Positions 10,445-20,103 of a stretch of DNA of 64,000 nt are shown here, one piece after another. Source of the stretch: Enterococcus saccharolyticus subsp. saccharolyticus (GTDB lineage Bacteria; Bacillota; Bacilli; Lactobacillales; Enterococcaceae); assembly GCF_029023825.1 (NCBI RefSeq), contig NZ_CP118957.1, forward strand, positions 1,085,501 to 1,149,500. Reading direction: 5' to 3'. The notes below the pieces were generated by a model. That model worked only from the letters and a program-made list of their open reading frames with translations. It was not told the origin of the DNA and ran no database searches. A program made the position numbers and the translations under genes. Numbering within the stretch: position 1 is the stretch's first letter; the number at the start of each line of letters is the position of its first letter.

Positions 10445-11335
10445 ATGAAACTTAATATTGGCGAATTATTTAACTTAGAATATTGGAGACAATTGTTATC
10501 TATTGATGTATTTTCATTACCCTTTTTAATAAATGTATTAGACATTATTGTTGTTTGGTATATTGTATATAAATTAATCCAACTTGTGCGAGGAACGAAA
10601 GCTATCCAGTTATTTAAAGGAGTAGCGATGTTCATTGGAATTCGTTTTGTAGCAGAATTGATTGGACTACACACATTGTCGTGGTTAATGGACCAAGTCA
10701 TCACTTATGGGGTCATAGCGGCAATTGTTATTTTTCAACCAGAAATTCGACGTGGTTTAGAACATCTAGGTCGAACGACATTCTTTACTCCTTCAAAAAA
10801 TGAAAAAAATAAAGATGAAGAAATGATTAAATCATTTGATAAAGCAATTCAATACATGTCCAAACGAAAAATTGGGGCATTGATTACGATTGAACGTAAT
10901 ACAGGTTTAGAGGAATATATTGAAACAGGAATTCCTTTAGATGCAGATATCACAGGAGAACTATTGATTAACATTTTTATTCCAAATACACCGTTGCATG
11001 ATGGTGCTGTAATTATTCGAGATGGAAAAATATCTGTGTCCTGTGCCTATTTACCATTATCAGATAGTGTGTTGTTACCAAAAGAATTTGGTACAAGACA
11101 TCGTGCCGCGTTAGGTGTCTCTGAAGTAAGTGATGCATTAACAATTATTGTTTCTGAAGAAACGGGAAATGTGAGCATCACGTTGAACAATCAATTATAT
11201 CCAGATTTAAGTCAAGAAAAATATTTAAACATGCTAAATGATGCATTTATTTTGGAAGAGAAACCCAAAGAAAAGAAAAATATTTTTCACATGATTTTAG
11301 ATGAATTGAATAGATTGAACAAAGGAGGTAAATAA
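10445..11335 (+). CDS. cdaA: Diadenylate cyclase CdaA (c-di-AMP synthase)
   Basis: The 296-residue membrane enzyme condenses two ATP into cyclic di-AMP, an essential messenger for potassium, osmotic and wall homeostasis. The N-terminus has three membrane segments (roughly residues 20-100), followed by the DAC domain. The catalytic motifs are visible: TPLHDGAVIIRDG (DGA near residue 185) and GTRHRAALG (RHR near residue 219). It is first in the conserved cdaA-cdaR-glmM operon, and its stop overlaps the cdaR start (TAATG). Confidence 0.96.
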   Translation: MKLNIGELFNLEYWRQLLSIDVFSLPFLINVLDIIVVWYIVYKLIQLVRGTKAIQLFKGVAMFIGIRFVAELIGLHTLSWLMDQVITYGVIAAIVIFQPEIRRGLEHLGRTTFFTPSKNEKNKDEEMIKSFDKAIQYMSKRKIGALITIERNTGLEEYIETGIPLDADITGELLINIFIPNTPLHDGAVIIRDGKISVSCAYLPLSDSVLLPKEFGTRHRAALGVSEVSDALTIIVSEETGNVSITLNNQLYPDLSQEKYLNMLNDAFILEEKPKEKKNIFHMILDELNRLNKGGK

Positions 11336-12528
11336 TGTTTACTAAGCAGAGAAAAAGCAACATCATGTATGGATTGTTGGCTTTGTTGTTTAGTTTAGTG
11401 TTATTTTTTAATGCTAATGGATCGACTCTTCAAAATAGTTTAATCACACCGAGTGCGTATGAAGAGACGGTAAATGATGTACCAATCCAAACAATCTATG
11501 ATTCAGATAAATATTTTATCCAAGGCTATCAACCAACTGTTGACGTGAAATTATCGAGTGTGAATCGTGTGCAATTAAATGCTGAGAAAAATTCAGAAAC
11601 ACGAAACTTTCGCGTAGTTGCAGATTTAACGGACTTAGATGTCGGAACACATGATGTATTGTTAGAAATTCAAGATATGAGCAATAGTGTGACTGGAAAA
11701 ATTGATTCAAGAATTTTTACAGTAACAATTGAAAAGAAAGTAACTCAAAAATTTCCAGTGGAACTTAATTATTCTGAAGAAAATTTGCAAGATGGCTTTC
11801 AATTAGATAAAATAGTGTCTGAACCAAGTGAAGTAACTGTAACTACTGGTGACCAAACACTTAAAGATATTGCTAAAATTGTCGCAGATGTCGATGCGTT
11901 AAAAGGTGCAACAGCGAATCAAACAGTCGAAGCGCCTGTTTATGCCGTAGATAAAAATGGTGAGATTTTACAAACAGAAATTGATCCTCAATCAGTTGAA
12001 GTGAGTGTTCAAGTTTCTGTGCCGGAAAAATTGGTTAGCCTGTATGCTAGTCAGCAAGGAACAAAAGCAACAGGCATTTCACATTTTGATTTTCTACTGG
12101 ATCGGACACAAGCCACAATTTCTGGTCCACAGCAAATATTAGATACAATCGAAAGTATCGGTGTGCCTGTGGATGTATCTGATGTACAAAAGGCAACTAA
12201 AAAAGTGGTGACTATTCCAACAGAAGAAGGTGTGGTAGCAACACCCAATCAAGTGACTGTAGAAATATCACCAGTGTTTATAGAAGAAAGTAGTTCAACA
12301 AGGTCATCTAGTGTATCGACAACAGAAGAGAGTCACGAAACAGCTATGGAAAGTGGACAAAATGTACCACAAACTTCCGTAAAAACAGTGCCCTCTTCTG
12401 AAGGAACAATTTCTTCAATCGAACCAGAGATAACTTCTAGTTTTAGTGAAGAAACGATACCTGAAGACAGTACTCAAGAATCATCTTCAATAATTGAAGA
12501 ACAAGAGACAATGGGAGAGGAACAATAA
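11335..12528 (+). CDS. cdaR: CdaA regulatory protein CdaR (YbbR domains)
   Basis: CdaR is a membrane-anchored extracellular protein that modulates CdaA. The 397-residue protein has one N-terminal membrane anchor (about residues 11-28, [14 protein letters not shown]). Several YbbR-type beta domains follow (about residues 45-310, with repeated VPIQT..., FPVELN..., VPVDVSDV... openings). The last 85 or so residues are a low-complexity Ser/Thr/Glu tail that looks disordered and is not part of the core family. AAAGGAGG within the end of cdaA serves as its ribosome site. Confidence 0.92.
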   Translation: MFTKQRKSNIMYGLLALLFSLVLFFNANGSTLQNSLITPSAYEETVNDVPIQTIYDSDKYFIQGYQPTVDVKLSSVNRVQLNAEKNSETRNFRVVADLTDLDVGTHDVLLEIQDMSNSVTGKIDSRIFTVTIEKKVTQKFPVELNYSEENLQDGFQLDKIVSEPSEVTVTTGDQTLKDIAKIVADVDALKGATANQTVEAPVYAVDKNGEILQTEIDPQSVEVSVQVSVPEKLVSLYASQQGTKATGISHFDFLLDRTQATISGPQQILDTIESIGVPVDVSDVQKATKKVVTIPTEEGVVATPNQVTVEISPVFIEESSSTRSSSVSTTEESHETAMESGQNVPQTSVKTVPSSEGTISSIEPEITSSFSEETIPEDSTQESSSIIEEQETMGEEQ

Positions 12529-12530
12529 TT

Positions 12531-13883
12531 ATGGGAAAATATTTTGGTACGGATGGTGTCCGCGGCGAAGCCAATAAGGAATTGACACCGGAGTTAGCGT
12601 TTAAATTAGGTCGTTGTGGCGGTTATGTATTAAGTCAACATGAAACAGGAGACAAACGTCCACGCGTACTTGTTGGTCGTGATACACGTATTTCTGGACA
12701 ATTATTGGAAAGTGCCCTAGTTGCGGGATTACTTTCAGTCGGCATTGAAGTCTTCCAATTAGGGGTTATCTCGACACCGGGTGTAGCGTATTTAACACGT
12801 ATTCAAAAAGCCAGCGCAGGCGTCATGATTTCAGCGTCACATAATCCTGCGCAAGACAATGGGATTAAGTTTTTCGGTAATGACGGCTTTAAATTGGTTG
12901 ACGAGCAAGAAGCAGAGATTGAAGCGTTATTAGATGCAGAAGAAGATACCTTACCACGTCCATCTGCAGACGGCTTAGGAACGGTAGAAGAATTTCCAGA
13001 AGGCTTATTGAAATATTCACAATTCTTACAACAAACGATTAGTGGCGATTTATCTGGTCTAACAGTATGTATCGACGCAGCGAATGGTGCCACCGCGTCT
13101 TCTGTCAACCGTTTATTTGCAGATTTAGAAACAGATTTCTACACAATAGGCACTTCACCGAATGGTTTAAATATCAATGATGGTGTGGGTTCCACACATC
13201 CTGAAAAATTAGCCGCATTTGTTGTGGAAAAAGGCGCAGATGCAGGATTAGCGTTTGATGGCGATGGCGATCGGATTATTGCGGTAGATGAACGTGGTCA
13301 AATCGTGGATGGCGATAAAATCATGTACATTTGTGCCAAACATTTGGCGCAACAAAAACGCTTGAAAAAAGACACGATTGTGACGACCGTTATGAGTAAC
13401 TTAGGTTTCCACAAAGCTGTGGAAGCAATTGGCTTAAAAGATGTGATTACGCAAGTTGGCGACCGTTATGTGGTGGAAGAAATGCGTAAAAATGACTATA
13501 ATTTTGGTGGCGAACAATCTGGTCACATGGTCTTTTTAGACTTTAACACGACGGGTGATGGGATGTTATCAGGCATTCAATTGTTAAGCATTATGAAACA
13601 AACAGGGAAAAAATTATCGGAATTAGCCGATGAAGTGACGATTTACCCACAAAAATTAGTGAATATCCGTGTGTCCAATAAAAATGGTGCGATGGAAGTC
13701 CCTGCAATTAAAGCGGTAATCGAAGAAGCTGAAGCAGAAATGAACGGTGAAGGTCGTATTTTAGTTCGTCCTTCTGGTACAGAACCATTATTACGCGTGA
13801 TGGCAGAAGCACCAACCGACGAAAAAGTGAATTATTATGTCGATAAAATTGCGGAAGTTGTCCGTAAAGAAATCGGTTTGTAA
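12531..13883 (+). CDS. glmM: Phosphoglucosamine mutase
   Basis: GlmM converts glucosamine-6-phosphate to glucosamine-1-phosphate on the way to UDP-GlcNAc and peptidoglycan. The 450-residue protein shows the catalytic phosphoserine motif [12 protein letters not shown] (Ser near 102), the metal loop FDGDGDR near residue 243, the sugar loop GGEQSGH and the phosphate loop RPSGTEP. It is two bases downstream of cdaR, and GlmM is known to bind and inhibit CdaA in relatives. Its G+C and codon use look higher than those of the flanking genes, fitting high expression. Confidence 0.97.
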   Translation: MGKYFGTDGVRGEANKELTPELAFKLGRCGGYVLSQHETGDKRPRVLVGRDTRISGQLLESALVAGLLSVGIEVFQLGVISTPGVAYLTRIQKASAGVMISASHNPAQDNGIKFFGNDGFKLVDEQEAEIEALLDAEEDTLPRPSADGLGTVEEFPEGLLKYSQFLQQTISGDLSGLTVCIDAANGATASSVNRLFADLETDFYTIGTSPNGLNINDGVGSTHPEKLAAFVVEKGADAGLAFDGDGDRIIAVDERGQIVDGDKIMYICAKHLAQQKRLKKDTIVTTVMSNLGFHKAVEAIGLKDVITQVGDRYVVEEMRKNDYNFGGEQSGHMVFLDFNTTGDGMLSGIQLLSIMKQTGKKLSELADEVTIYPQKLVNIRVSNKNGAMEVPAIKAVIEEAEAEMNGEGRILVRPSGTEPLLRVMAEAPTDEKVNYYVDKIAEVVRKEIGL

Positions 13884-13892
13884 AATAAAAAA

Positions 13893-13930
13893 CGAGAGAG
13901 AAATCATCCTGATTTTTCTCTTATTTTTTA
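13893..13930 (+). terminator. Terminator after glmM
   Basis: GAGAGAAATCA-tcc-TGATTTTTCTC, with one mismatch, is followed by a T-rich tract. Confidence 0.7.
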
Positions 13931-13988
13931 TCAATAATAGTAAGAAAATTCAGAAATGACTAACGAGTCTTTTAAAAGGAGGAAGCAA

Positions 13989-14918
13989 ATGAGCGAAGAA
14001 TTAACGAAAAAAATCCCTGAATTAATTGACGAAGTGGAAAAAGTTATTTTGGGAAAACGAGAAGTTATTCAATTAACAGTAGCTTCTTTGTTAGCTGGAG
14101 GCCATGTTTTATTTGAAGATATTCCTGGTGTAGGGAAAACATTAATGATTAAAACACTGGCCCAAGCAATACATGGAAAATTCTCCCGTGTACAGTTTAC
14201 CCCCGATTTATTTCCAAGTGATATTTTAGGTGTGTCTATTTTTAATAATCAAACCAATCAATTTGAGTTTCGCCAAGGGCCTATTTTCACTACTGTTTTA
14301 TTAGCTGATGAAATCAATCGAACCAGTCCTCGCACGCAAGCGGCCTTGTTAGAAGCGATGTCAGAAGGAAAGGTCACGATTGATAATCAAACCTATTCAT
14401 TATCCCCCCACTTTTTTGTGCTAGCTACGCAAAACCCAATTGAATATGAAGGAACGTATCCATTGCCAGAAGCCCAACTGGATCGTTTTTTATTCCGCTT
14501 GAAAATTGGCTATCCTTCTTCTGAAGATGAACTAGCTTTAATGCTGGGACAGCAACAATCAGCAGTTATTCGTCGTGTTTTGACTGAACAAGAAGTCGAT
14601 GAATTAAAAGCATTAGTAGAGAATGTTTTTGTCCAAGAAAATGTTGTCAAATATGCGTTACAACTAGTGCAAGCAAGCCGCAATCATCAAGGGATAAACT
14701 TAGGTGTCAGTCCTCGCGGAAGCGTGGCATTTGTCCGTGGAGCAAAAGCCTATGCGTTAACACAAGGCCGTCAATATGTCATTCCAGAAGATTTGCAAAA
14801 AATTTTACCCGCAGTGTTTGGCCATCGCTTGCAATTAAAAAATCGTACTAGTGAAGAAGAACGAGAGGCGATTTTAAGACAAATCATTGAACGTGTTCCT
14901 GTGCCTATTCGGAGGTGA
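13989..14918 (+). CDS. MoxR-family AAA+ ATPase
   Basis: The 309-residue MoxR ATPase is a chaperone-like ATPase that usually works with DUF58/VWA proteins in maturation of partner complexes. Walker A is PGVGKT (about residue 42), Walker B LLADEINR, then sensor motifs ATQNPIEYEGTYPLPEAQLDRF. The start at 13989 is chosen because AAAGGAGG lies just upstream; an in-frame ATG at 13956 lacks a ribosome site. Its stop lies in the ribosome site of the next gene, forming a tight three-gene operon with DUF58 and transglutaminase genes. Confidence 0.93.
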   Translation: MSEELTKKIPELIDEVEKVILGKREVIQLTVASLLAGGHVLFEDIPGVGKTLMIKTLAQAIHGKFSRVQFTPDLFPSDILGVSIFNNQTNQFEFRQGPIFTTVLLADEINRTSPRTQAALLEAMSEGKVTIDNQTYSLSPHFFVLATQNPIEYEGTYPLPEAQLDRFLFRLKIGYPSSEDELALMLGQQQSAVIRRVLTEQEVDELKALVENVFVQENVVKYALQLVQASRNHQGINLGVSPRGSVAFVRGAKAYALTQGRQYVIPEDLQKILPAVFGHRLQLKNRTSEEEREAILRQIIERVPVPIRR

Positions 14919-14922
14919 GTGG

Positions 14923-15936
14923 ATGAAACAGCTAAAAAATTGGGGCAATGGTTTTACTCTGTTTCTAGCGTATCTTTTTATTGTAATCTATGCGCTCATT
15001 TTTACCAATGAAACAGGTTGGACGTTGTTATTGTTTGCTACACTATTGGTCGGCATAGAGATGATTAGTCTTTTGGGTTCTTTGCGGCGTTTGAAGCTAG
15101 TTAGCCGAGAAGAACTATTATTGCAAATGGGAGAATCAGCAAAACTCTCTTTTGAAATAACCAAACGGGGTAGCTATCCACTTGTGTTCATCCAAATGAA
15201 ACTAATGAGTACTGCTTTTCCATCAACGATTTCTTTGTATTTTTTTCAAGGAAAAAAGCAGCTCCAAACCATGTGGTCACCTGCAGAACGCGGCTATTTT
15301 CAAAAAGTACCTATTCAAGTAACTAGTAGTGATTTTTTTGGATGGTTTCAAAAAAAACGCATATTAGAGATGGAAATGAACGGATTTGTGCTACCACAAT
15401 TTTCTGTCGAAGCAGACACAGTTGTTGCTTATTTTCAGCAAGTATTGCATCAAAGTACATATGGCGAATCAAGTTTTACCGTGAAAAACTATCGTCCGTA
15501 TCGTATGGGTGATGCGTTAAAGCAAATTGATTGGAAAGTCTCTAGTCGTCAACAAGAATTAATTTACCGAGAATACCAACAATACCAAACTTCAGAATGG
15601 GTTTTTATCTTTTATGGACAGGATAGTTTTTATTTTGAAGAAATGTTAGGGATCTTTTATTCCTTGCATCGTCAGTTTCCACAATTTACTACAATTTTAA
15701 TAGGTGAAAACGTCCCAATGGTTGAGACGAATGATTTAAGGCAATATGCACTTATTCAGCCATTAATTGCGCCACAAGTTTTACCGGAATTCCATCAAAA
15801 GAGAATTTTTCTATTTACACCCCAATATTCTGAGGCGTTAGAAGAACAAGTGACACACTTGCAACGAGACAATCAACTCACTGTTTATACGTATAAAGAA
15901 TTGATGGCAAAGTTAGGAATTGAGGTGACATTATGA
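14923..15936 (+). CDS. DUF58 domain membrane protein
   Basis: A 337-residue protein with two N-terminal membrane segments (about residues 8-50) and a soluble DUF58 region carrying the conserved [20 protein letters not shown] segment near residue 190. DUF58 proteins are VWA-like partners of MoxR ATPases; the exact function is unproven. The start at 14923 follows GGAGGTGAGTGG; the in-frame ATG at 14887 lies inside the MoxR gene. The stop overlaps the next start (ATGA). Confidence 0.88.
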   Translation: MKQLKNWGNGFTLFLAYLFIVIYALIFTNETGWTLLLFATLLVGIEMISLLGSLRRLKLVSREELLLQMGESAKLSFEITKRGSYPLVFIQMKLMSTAFPSTISLYFFQGKKQLQTMWSPAERGYFQKVPIQVTSSDFFGWFQKKRILEMEMNGFVLPQFSVEADTVVAYFQQVLHQSTYGESSFTVKNYRPYRMGDALKQIDWKVSSRQQELIYREYQQYQTSEWVFIFYGQDSFYFEEMLGIFYSLHRQFPQFTTILIGENVPMVETNDLRQYALIQPLIAPQVLPEFHQKRIFLFTPQYSEALEEQVTHLQRDNQLTVYTYKELMAKLGIEVTL

Positions 15937-18068
15937 CACAACAATTCAAAGATAAATTTTTTCCAATGGTGTTAACCTTTCTGACGTTTGTTTTATTCTT
16001 CATGCAATTTTTGTCTATTTATCGTCTAGGTACGTCTTTATTGGCGAATGTGACAGTGGGGATTTTTTGTTTGATTGCAGGTATGATACCGTATCGTTGG
16101 TTGAAATTTCCCATTTATTGTGTAGCAGGCAGTGGTATGGCCTATCTCTTTATGCCACTGGAGCAGACGTTTTCTCTAGATTGGTTCTTTCTATTTGCGA
16201 AAACACTCAAAGAGAATTATTTGGGATTTTCGAGTGGAGAAATTGCTTTTATTCCACCAGCAATTGCATTGACTATTATTTTAACGTTGATGGTTTTATT
16301 GATTGAACTGCAAATTGAATATTTACGTGTTTATTTGAGTACTATGATTGTTGTAGGATACTTATTACTTTTGGTGATTTATAATCATTTGGCTTTAAGT
16401 ATGGTAATCTTATTTATTTTATGTAATGCTTTGTTTTTCCGTCTAGTCGTTTATGTAAAAGAGCGGCAAGCCATCATTTTTGGCACAGTGATGATTGGTA
16501 TCTTATTTTTTAGTGCCTTCGCTATTCCCAAAACAACTATGGAGAATCGATTATTAGAAGTAAGTTCTTCCATTCGTAATCGATTGAATCAACAAGGATT
16601 TTATCGTTATTTTGAACAAAACGGTCAAGGAATTGGTGGCGTTAATGGGATATCACGGACAGGTTTTAGCGAAGATGATGCTTCGTTGGGTGGCCCTTTA
16701 CTAGATGATCGGACGATTTTATTTGAAGCAAACCAGCAACACGCGCATTATTGGCGTGTGGATAGTAAAAATATCTATACGGGGAAAGGTTGGCAACATT
16801 CTCCTGAAAATTTAACGCGTGAGTCTTTGTTGTATGCGATGGATTTAGATATACCAACTCGTGGGTATCAAGGTCCACTAGCTGAAAGTGAGCGTATAGA
16901 TGTCACTTTCCATAATCGCAATGGCAATCAATATTTGCCGTTACCTTATGGTGAAAAACAAATTCGTTTAACGTATGGTCAGACAAGTTTTTATCGCTAT
17001 GAAGAAAGCGATCGGATTGATTTCTTGGGTCAAGGTGTGCAAATCGACTGGCAAGACTTGGACTATTCCGCTGCTGAATTAGCTGAGATAGCCGTGACAT
17101 TACCAGATAATGCCATCAACTATTTGCAATTACCTGTAGGAATCCCACAACGTGTGCGTGATTTAGCGAATGAATTAACCGTTAATCAAGAAACAATGTT
17201 TGAAAAAGTCATGGCGATTCAAAATTATTTGAAAACATCGACTGATTTTCGCTATTCAAAATTAGATGCTCAAGTTCCACCAGAAAATCAAGATTACGTT
17301 GATCATTTCTTATTTGATTCAAGAGTAGGATATTGCGATAATTTCTCTACGGCAATGTCTGTGTTACTTCGAAGCGTCGGTATTCCCACGCGATGGGTGA
17401 AAGGCTTTGCTCCAGGAACGGTCACTGAAACAAGACCTAATTATCAAACTTACACCGTTCGTAATCAAGATGCACATTCTTGGGTAGAAGTGTATTTTGA
17501 AGGTTATGGATGGTTGCCTTTTGAACCAACACCATCGTTTTCACAGCCATTAACAGAAGAGTTAACACAAGAGACGACAACCACGACAAGTTCGGAAAGT
17601 ACAACAACGAGCGAAACATCAACTACTAGTCAGACAACTAGTGAACAAACGACAATGAGTGAAGAAATATCTGAACAACCAACACCACAAGTGTCATTTT
17701 CGAAAATTTGGAAGTGGTTAAGATGGTTCTTGTTAACAATTATGCTAGTGAGTGGTTGGTACTGGTTTTTCTATGGACTGGTTTTACTTTTATTAAAAAT
17801 CAGTAAGCAACCATTATTGTCAATCTATCCTTTATTCTTAGCAAAAATGGCAAGAAAATTTCCACGTGCGAAAGAGCAGCCACTAGAACAATATGCTAGA
17901 CAAGTGGAAGCTAAGTTTTCAATATTAGAAGGTGAGTTCTTAGCATTAACTTCTTATTATGAAAAAGCCATCTATAGTGATGAAAAGATGACTGAAAATG
18001 AGAAAGAGCTAATAAAATCGTTGGCATGGAAATTGAATAACCCGTTCAAAGTGTATAAATCAAAATGA
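15933..18068 (+). CDS. Membrane transglutaminase-like protein (TgpA type)
   Basis: The 711-residue protein has five to seven N-terminal membrane segments (residues 10-200) and an extracellular transglutaminase core. Catalytic Cys is in [18 protein letters not shown] (near residue 470), His in [12 protein letters not shown] and Asp/Glu in WLPFEPTP. A Thr/Ser-rich linker (about residues 540-585), a further membrane segment and a C-terminal cytoplasmic domain follow. Together with MoxR and DUF58 it forms a common Firmicutes operon with a presumed envelope role. The last codons and the stop lie inside the terminator hairpin. Confidence 0.9.
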   Translation: MTQQFKDKFFPMVLTFLTFVLFFMQFLSIYRLGTSLLANVTVGIFCLIAGMIPYRWLKFPIYCVAGSGMAYLFMPLEQTFSLDWFFLFAKTLKENYLGFSSGEIAFIPPAIALTIILTLMVLLIELQIEYLRVYLSTMIVVGYLLLLVIYNHLALSMVILFILCNALFFRLVVYVKERQAIIFGTVMIGILFFSAFAIPKTTMENRLLEVSSSIRNRLNQQGFYRYFEQNGQGIGGVNGISRTGFSEDDASLGGPLLDDRTILFEANQQHAHYWRVDSKNIYTGKGWQHSPENLTRESLLYAMDLDIPTRGYQGPLAESERIDVTFHNRNGNQYLPLPYGEKQIRLTYGQTSFYRYEESDRIDFLGQGVQIDWQDLDYSAAELAEIAVTLPDNAINYLQLPVGIPQRVRDLANELTVNQETMFEKVMAIQNYLKTSTDFRYSKLDAQVPPENQDYVDHFLFDSRVGYCDNFSTAMSVLLRSVGIPTRWVKGFAPGTVTETRPNYQTYTVRNQDAHSWVEVYFEGYGWLPFEPTPSFSQPLTEELTQETTTTTSSESTTTSETSTTSQTTSEQTTMSEEISEQPTPQVSFSKIWKWLRWFLLTIMLVSGWYWFFYGLVLLLLKISKQPLLSIYPLFLAKMARKFPRAKEQPLEQYARQVEAKFSILEGEFLALTSYYEKAIYSDEKMTENEKELIKSLAWKLNNPFKVYKSK

Positions 18069-18085
18069 TTTATACACTTTTTTCT
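18048..18085 (+). terminator. Terminator overlapping the transglutaminase stop codon
   Basis: Perfect 15-bp arms (18048-18062 and 18066-18080) with an AAA loop are followed by TTTTCTTT. The first arm encodes the last residues, and the TGA stop (18066-18068) opens the second arm. Confidence 0.88.
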
Positions 18086-18138
18086 TTAAAATCAGTCTTT
18101 AGTCTTATGAGAAAAGTATGAGAAGGAAGGTTTTTATA

Positions 18139-18178
18139 TGCTATAATGAAAGGCAGGGGGGGCTCTAGCCCTTTTTTG
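18139..18178 (+). promoter_or_regulatory. Extended -10 promoter and terminator-like hairpin in the 5' leader
   Basis: TGC-TATAAT (18139-18147) is followed within about 12 bases by GGGCT-CT-AGCCC and a T6 run (about 18161-18177). The hairpin lies at the very start of the transcript, before the ribosome site of the YiiX-like gene. It could protect the 5' end or act as an attenuator. Confidence 0.5.
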
Positions 18179-18196
18179 TTGAGAAGGAGAAAAGAA

Positions 18197-18820
18197 ATGA
18201 AAAGTGTATATATTGTATTAACGGATACGGGGACGGTACTCACACGATGTATCAAATTGTTTACTAGAAAGAACTATAATCATTCTTCTATCGCATTAGA
18301 TAGCCAATTAGATCACGTCTATAGTTTTGGTCGTAAAAAAGTTAATAATCCTTTTAACGGGGGATTTGTGAAAGAAAATTTATATCAAGATTTTTTCTTG
18401 CGTTCACGTTGTCAAGTGTATCGTTTAGATATGGAAGAAGCCCATTTTGAGCGAATGCAAGAAAAAATTACTGAATTTGAATTGAAAAGAAGCGATTACC
18501 GCTATAATCTTTTGGGACTAATCGGCATTGCCTTACATCAAGAATGGGAACGTGAAAATGCCTTTTTTTGCTCTCAATTTTTAGCCTATATCTTACAGGA
18601 AAGTGGGATGGTTCATTTCCATAAACCGATTTATTTAATTACACCGGATGATTTAATTGCTTATGTTAATCCTCAGTTAATTTATCAAGGGACAATTAGT
18701 CATTATTTAGCGAATCAAACGTTGTATGCTGAAAATCCTGAAATAAGTTACGAGACGAATTATGTACCACAAACCTTTATGAAAAAATGGACACTACCCA
18801 TGATTAATCGTTTTTTATAA
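18197..18820 (+). CDS. YiiX-like permuted NlpC/P60 (papain-like) cysteine hydrolase
   Basis: A 207-residue soluble protein. The His-containing motif NYNHSSIALD (near residue 30) precedes the Cys-containing motif FFCSQFLAYIL (near residue 120). This His-before-Cys order is that of the permuted papain-like YiiX/YebB fold. No signal peptide is seen, so a cytoplasmic amidase, esterase or thioesterase is most likely; the substrate is unknown. The start at 18197 follows AGAAGGAG; the in-frame ATG at 18146 lies inside the promoter. It is monocistronic. Confidence 0.65.
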   Translation: MKSVYIVLTDTGTVLTRCIKLFTRKNYNHSSIALDSQLDHVYSFGRKKVNNPFNGGFVKENLYQDFFLRSRCQVYRLDMEEAHFERMQEKITEFELKRSDYRYNLLGLIGIALHQEWERENAFFCSQFLAYILQESGMVHFHKPIYLITPDDLIAYVNPQLIYQGTISHYLANQTLYAENPEISYETNYVPQTFMKKWTLPMINRFL

Positions 18821-18871
18821 TTAGAAAAATTAGTGGAACTCTTATACCATTTCAACTTCTTCTGTTATGCT

Positions 18872-18901
18872 TTGACTCAAAATTTAAAAGAGTAGTAGGA
18901 T
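18872..18901 (+). promoter_or_regulatory. Promoter of the DUF308 gene
   Basis: TTGACT (18872-18877) and TAGGAT (18896-18901) with an 18-bp spacer; the leader to the presumed start is about 55 nt. Confidence 0.5.
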
Positions 18902-18940
18902 AGATACATAGGAAATAATCCTTGTTGTTTAACTATTCTT

Positions 18941-19483
18941 TTGAAGGAGCGAGTCAACACGTATGAAAAAAATCGTTTTGATTGGAGTAGCTTAATTTTA
19001 GGGGTATTATTTCTAATTGTATCGTTAATGGCTTTCCAAAATCCAGGTAGCAGTTTAGTGGCAATTGTCAACTATTTCGCTATTAAAGCAATTATTAACG
19101 GAATTACTAGTATTTTTATTCGTAATCAAGTAAAACAAGTGACTGGATTCAAAGCAACGGCCTTATTGATTTTAGGAATTTTGGAAGTCGTTTTAGGGAT
19201 TGTGTTGATGTTTAATTTACATGTCGGAATTATGGCATTGGCTTACGTCTTTGCGATGTGGTTTGTGATTGATTCTGTCCGTAACTTATTCATGTTAAGT
19301 GAAGCCCGTTTAATCAGTACAGCTTATTACTGGTTTTCAATAATTGTTAACATTATCGGTATTTTTATTGGTTTTTCTTTATTTTTCGATCCAATTGTTT
19401 CGATGTTAACTTTGTCATTCTTAGTAGGCTTTTATTTAATGTTAATGGGCATTTTTTACGTTGTCCGTGCATTCGCAAAATAA
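18941..19483 (+). CDS. DUF308 (HdeD-like) membrane protein with an uncertain start or frameshift
   Basis: About 170-180 residues with six predicted membrane segments; its relatives include HdeD acid-resistance proteins. The function is unknown. The only in-frame start is TTG 18941, which lacks a ribosome site. The good site GAAGGAG (18943-18949) instead precedes ATG 18963, which reads MKKIVLIGVA and stops. That ATG is followed by a run of seven A (18966-18972). With eight A it would read MKKNRFDWSS and enter the long frame. The gene may therefore be frameshifted, expressed by slippage, phase-variable, or affected by an assembly error. Confidence 0.7.
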   Translation: MKERVNTYEKNRFDWSSLILGVLFLIVSLMAFQNPGSSLVAIVNYFAIKAIINGITSIFIRNQVKQVTGFKATALLILGILEVVLGIVLMFNLHVGIMALAYVFAMWFVIDSVRNLFMLSEARLISTAYYWFSIIVNIIGIFIGFSLFFDPIVSMLTLSFLVGFYLMLMGIFYVVRAFAK

Positions 19484-19525
19484 AAAAAGAAGGAACGTTT
19501 GTAAGTATGACGTTCCTTCTTTTTT
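19482..19525. terminator. Bidirectional terminator between the DUF308 gene and the Rnf-like operon
   Basis: AAAAGAAGGAACGT / ACGTTCCTTCTTTT arms with A and T runs on the two sides. Confidence 0.85.
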
Positions 19526-20090
19526 AGAATAATTGATCAAAAAAGACTCCGTTTAAGAAAGAAAAACTTAATAAAAATAAAAATAAGGTGAGCAGATCAA
19601 GTGGTAATCCCTTGATGAAATCAGGAATCGGCGCAATACTCATACGGTCTTTCACTCCTGCAAAACCAATGACAAAGAGAGCATACATTCCGCCATAAAT
19701 CACGACTTCTTTGATGAGATAGTGTGGGTCAATCAAAGTAAAGGTTGAGAGTGCTAATAAAAGTTGAACAACGAGCATCATTTTTTTGATGTCTTTCGTT
19801 AAGAATTTTTGATGATAAGGAGCAAAAAAGCTGAGATAGGTGAGGACTAGGCTAAAACCAGTAACAGTTATTGATGTGGTAATACGTTCATTTCCGTATT
19901 GCATATAAGGAAGCAGAGTTTCAAATAAAAGACCACTGAGAATATATGTCAAACTAATTAAGAGTCCAACATAACTTACTCGCTTAATGACTAGAGGTTG
20001 TTTCTTTTGAATCGTTGATGGGTAGTTATCACATACATAAAACGTAATTAAAATAGCCAGAAAAAAAACTAAACGATTGGCAATAATCAT
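19524..20090 (-). CDS. Polytopic membrane protein, possibly RnfA/RnfE-like
   Basis: A 188-residue protein that is almost entirely hydrophobic, with about six membrane segments. It is the third gene of a minus-strand operon with RnfC and RnfD homologues, 13 bp after rnfD (GGAGGGTTGTTAG before the ATG). Size, topology and the C-terminal segment FIKGLPLDLLTLFLFLLSF resemble RnfA/RnfE/NqrD/NqrE. However, it has only one cysteine (FYVCDN), whereas the iron-sulphur-carrying RnfA/E proteins need more. The homology is inferred from context and pattern. Confidence 0.55.
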   Translation of the reverse strand: MIIANRLVFFLAILITFYVCDNYPSTIQKKQPLVIKRVSYVGLLISLTYILSGLLFETLLPYMQYGNERITTSITVTGFSLVLTYLSFFAPYHQKFLTKDIKKMMLVVQLLLALSTFTLIDPHYLIKEVVIYGGMYALFVIGFAGVKDRMSIAPIPDFIKGLPLDLLTLFLFLLSFSFLNGVFFDQLF

Positions 20091-20103
20091 CTAACAACCC
20101 TCC

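Noticed and set aside
16067..16306. 79-codon frame inside the transglutaminase gene
   Set aside because: Same-strand out-of-frame shadow of the membrane region, with no ribosome site.
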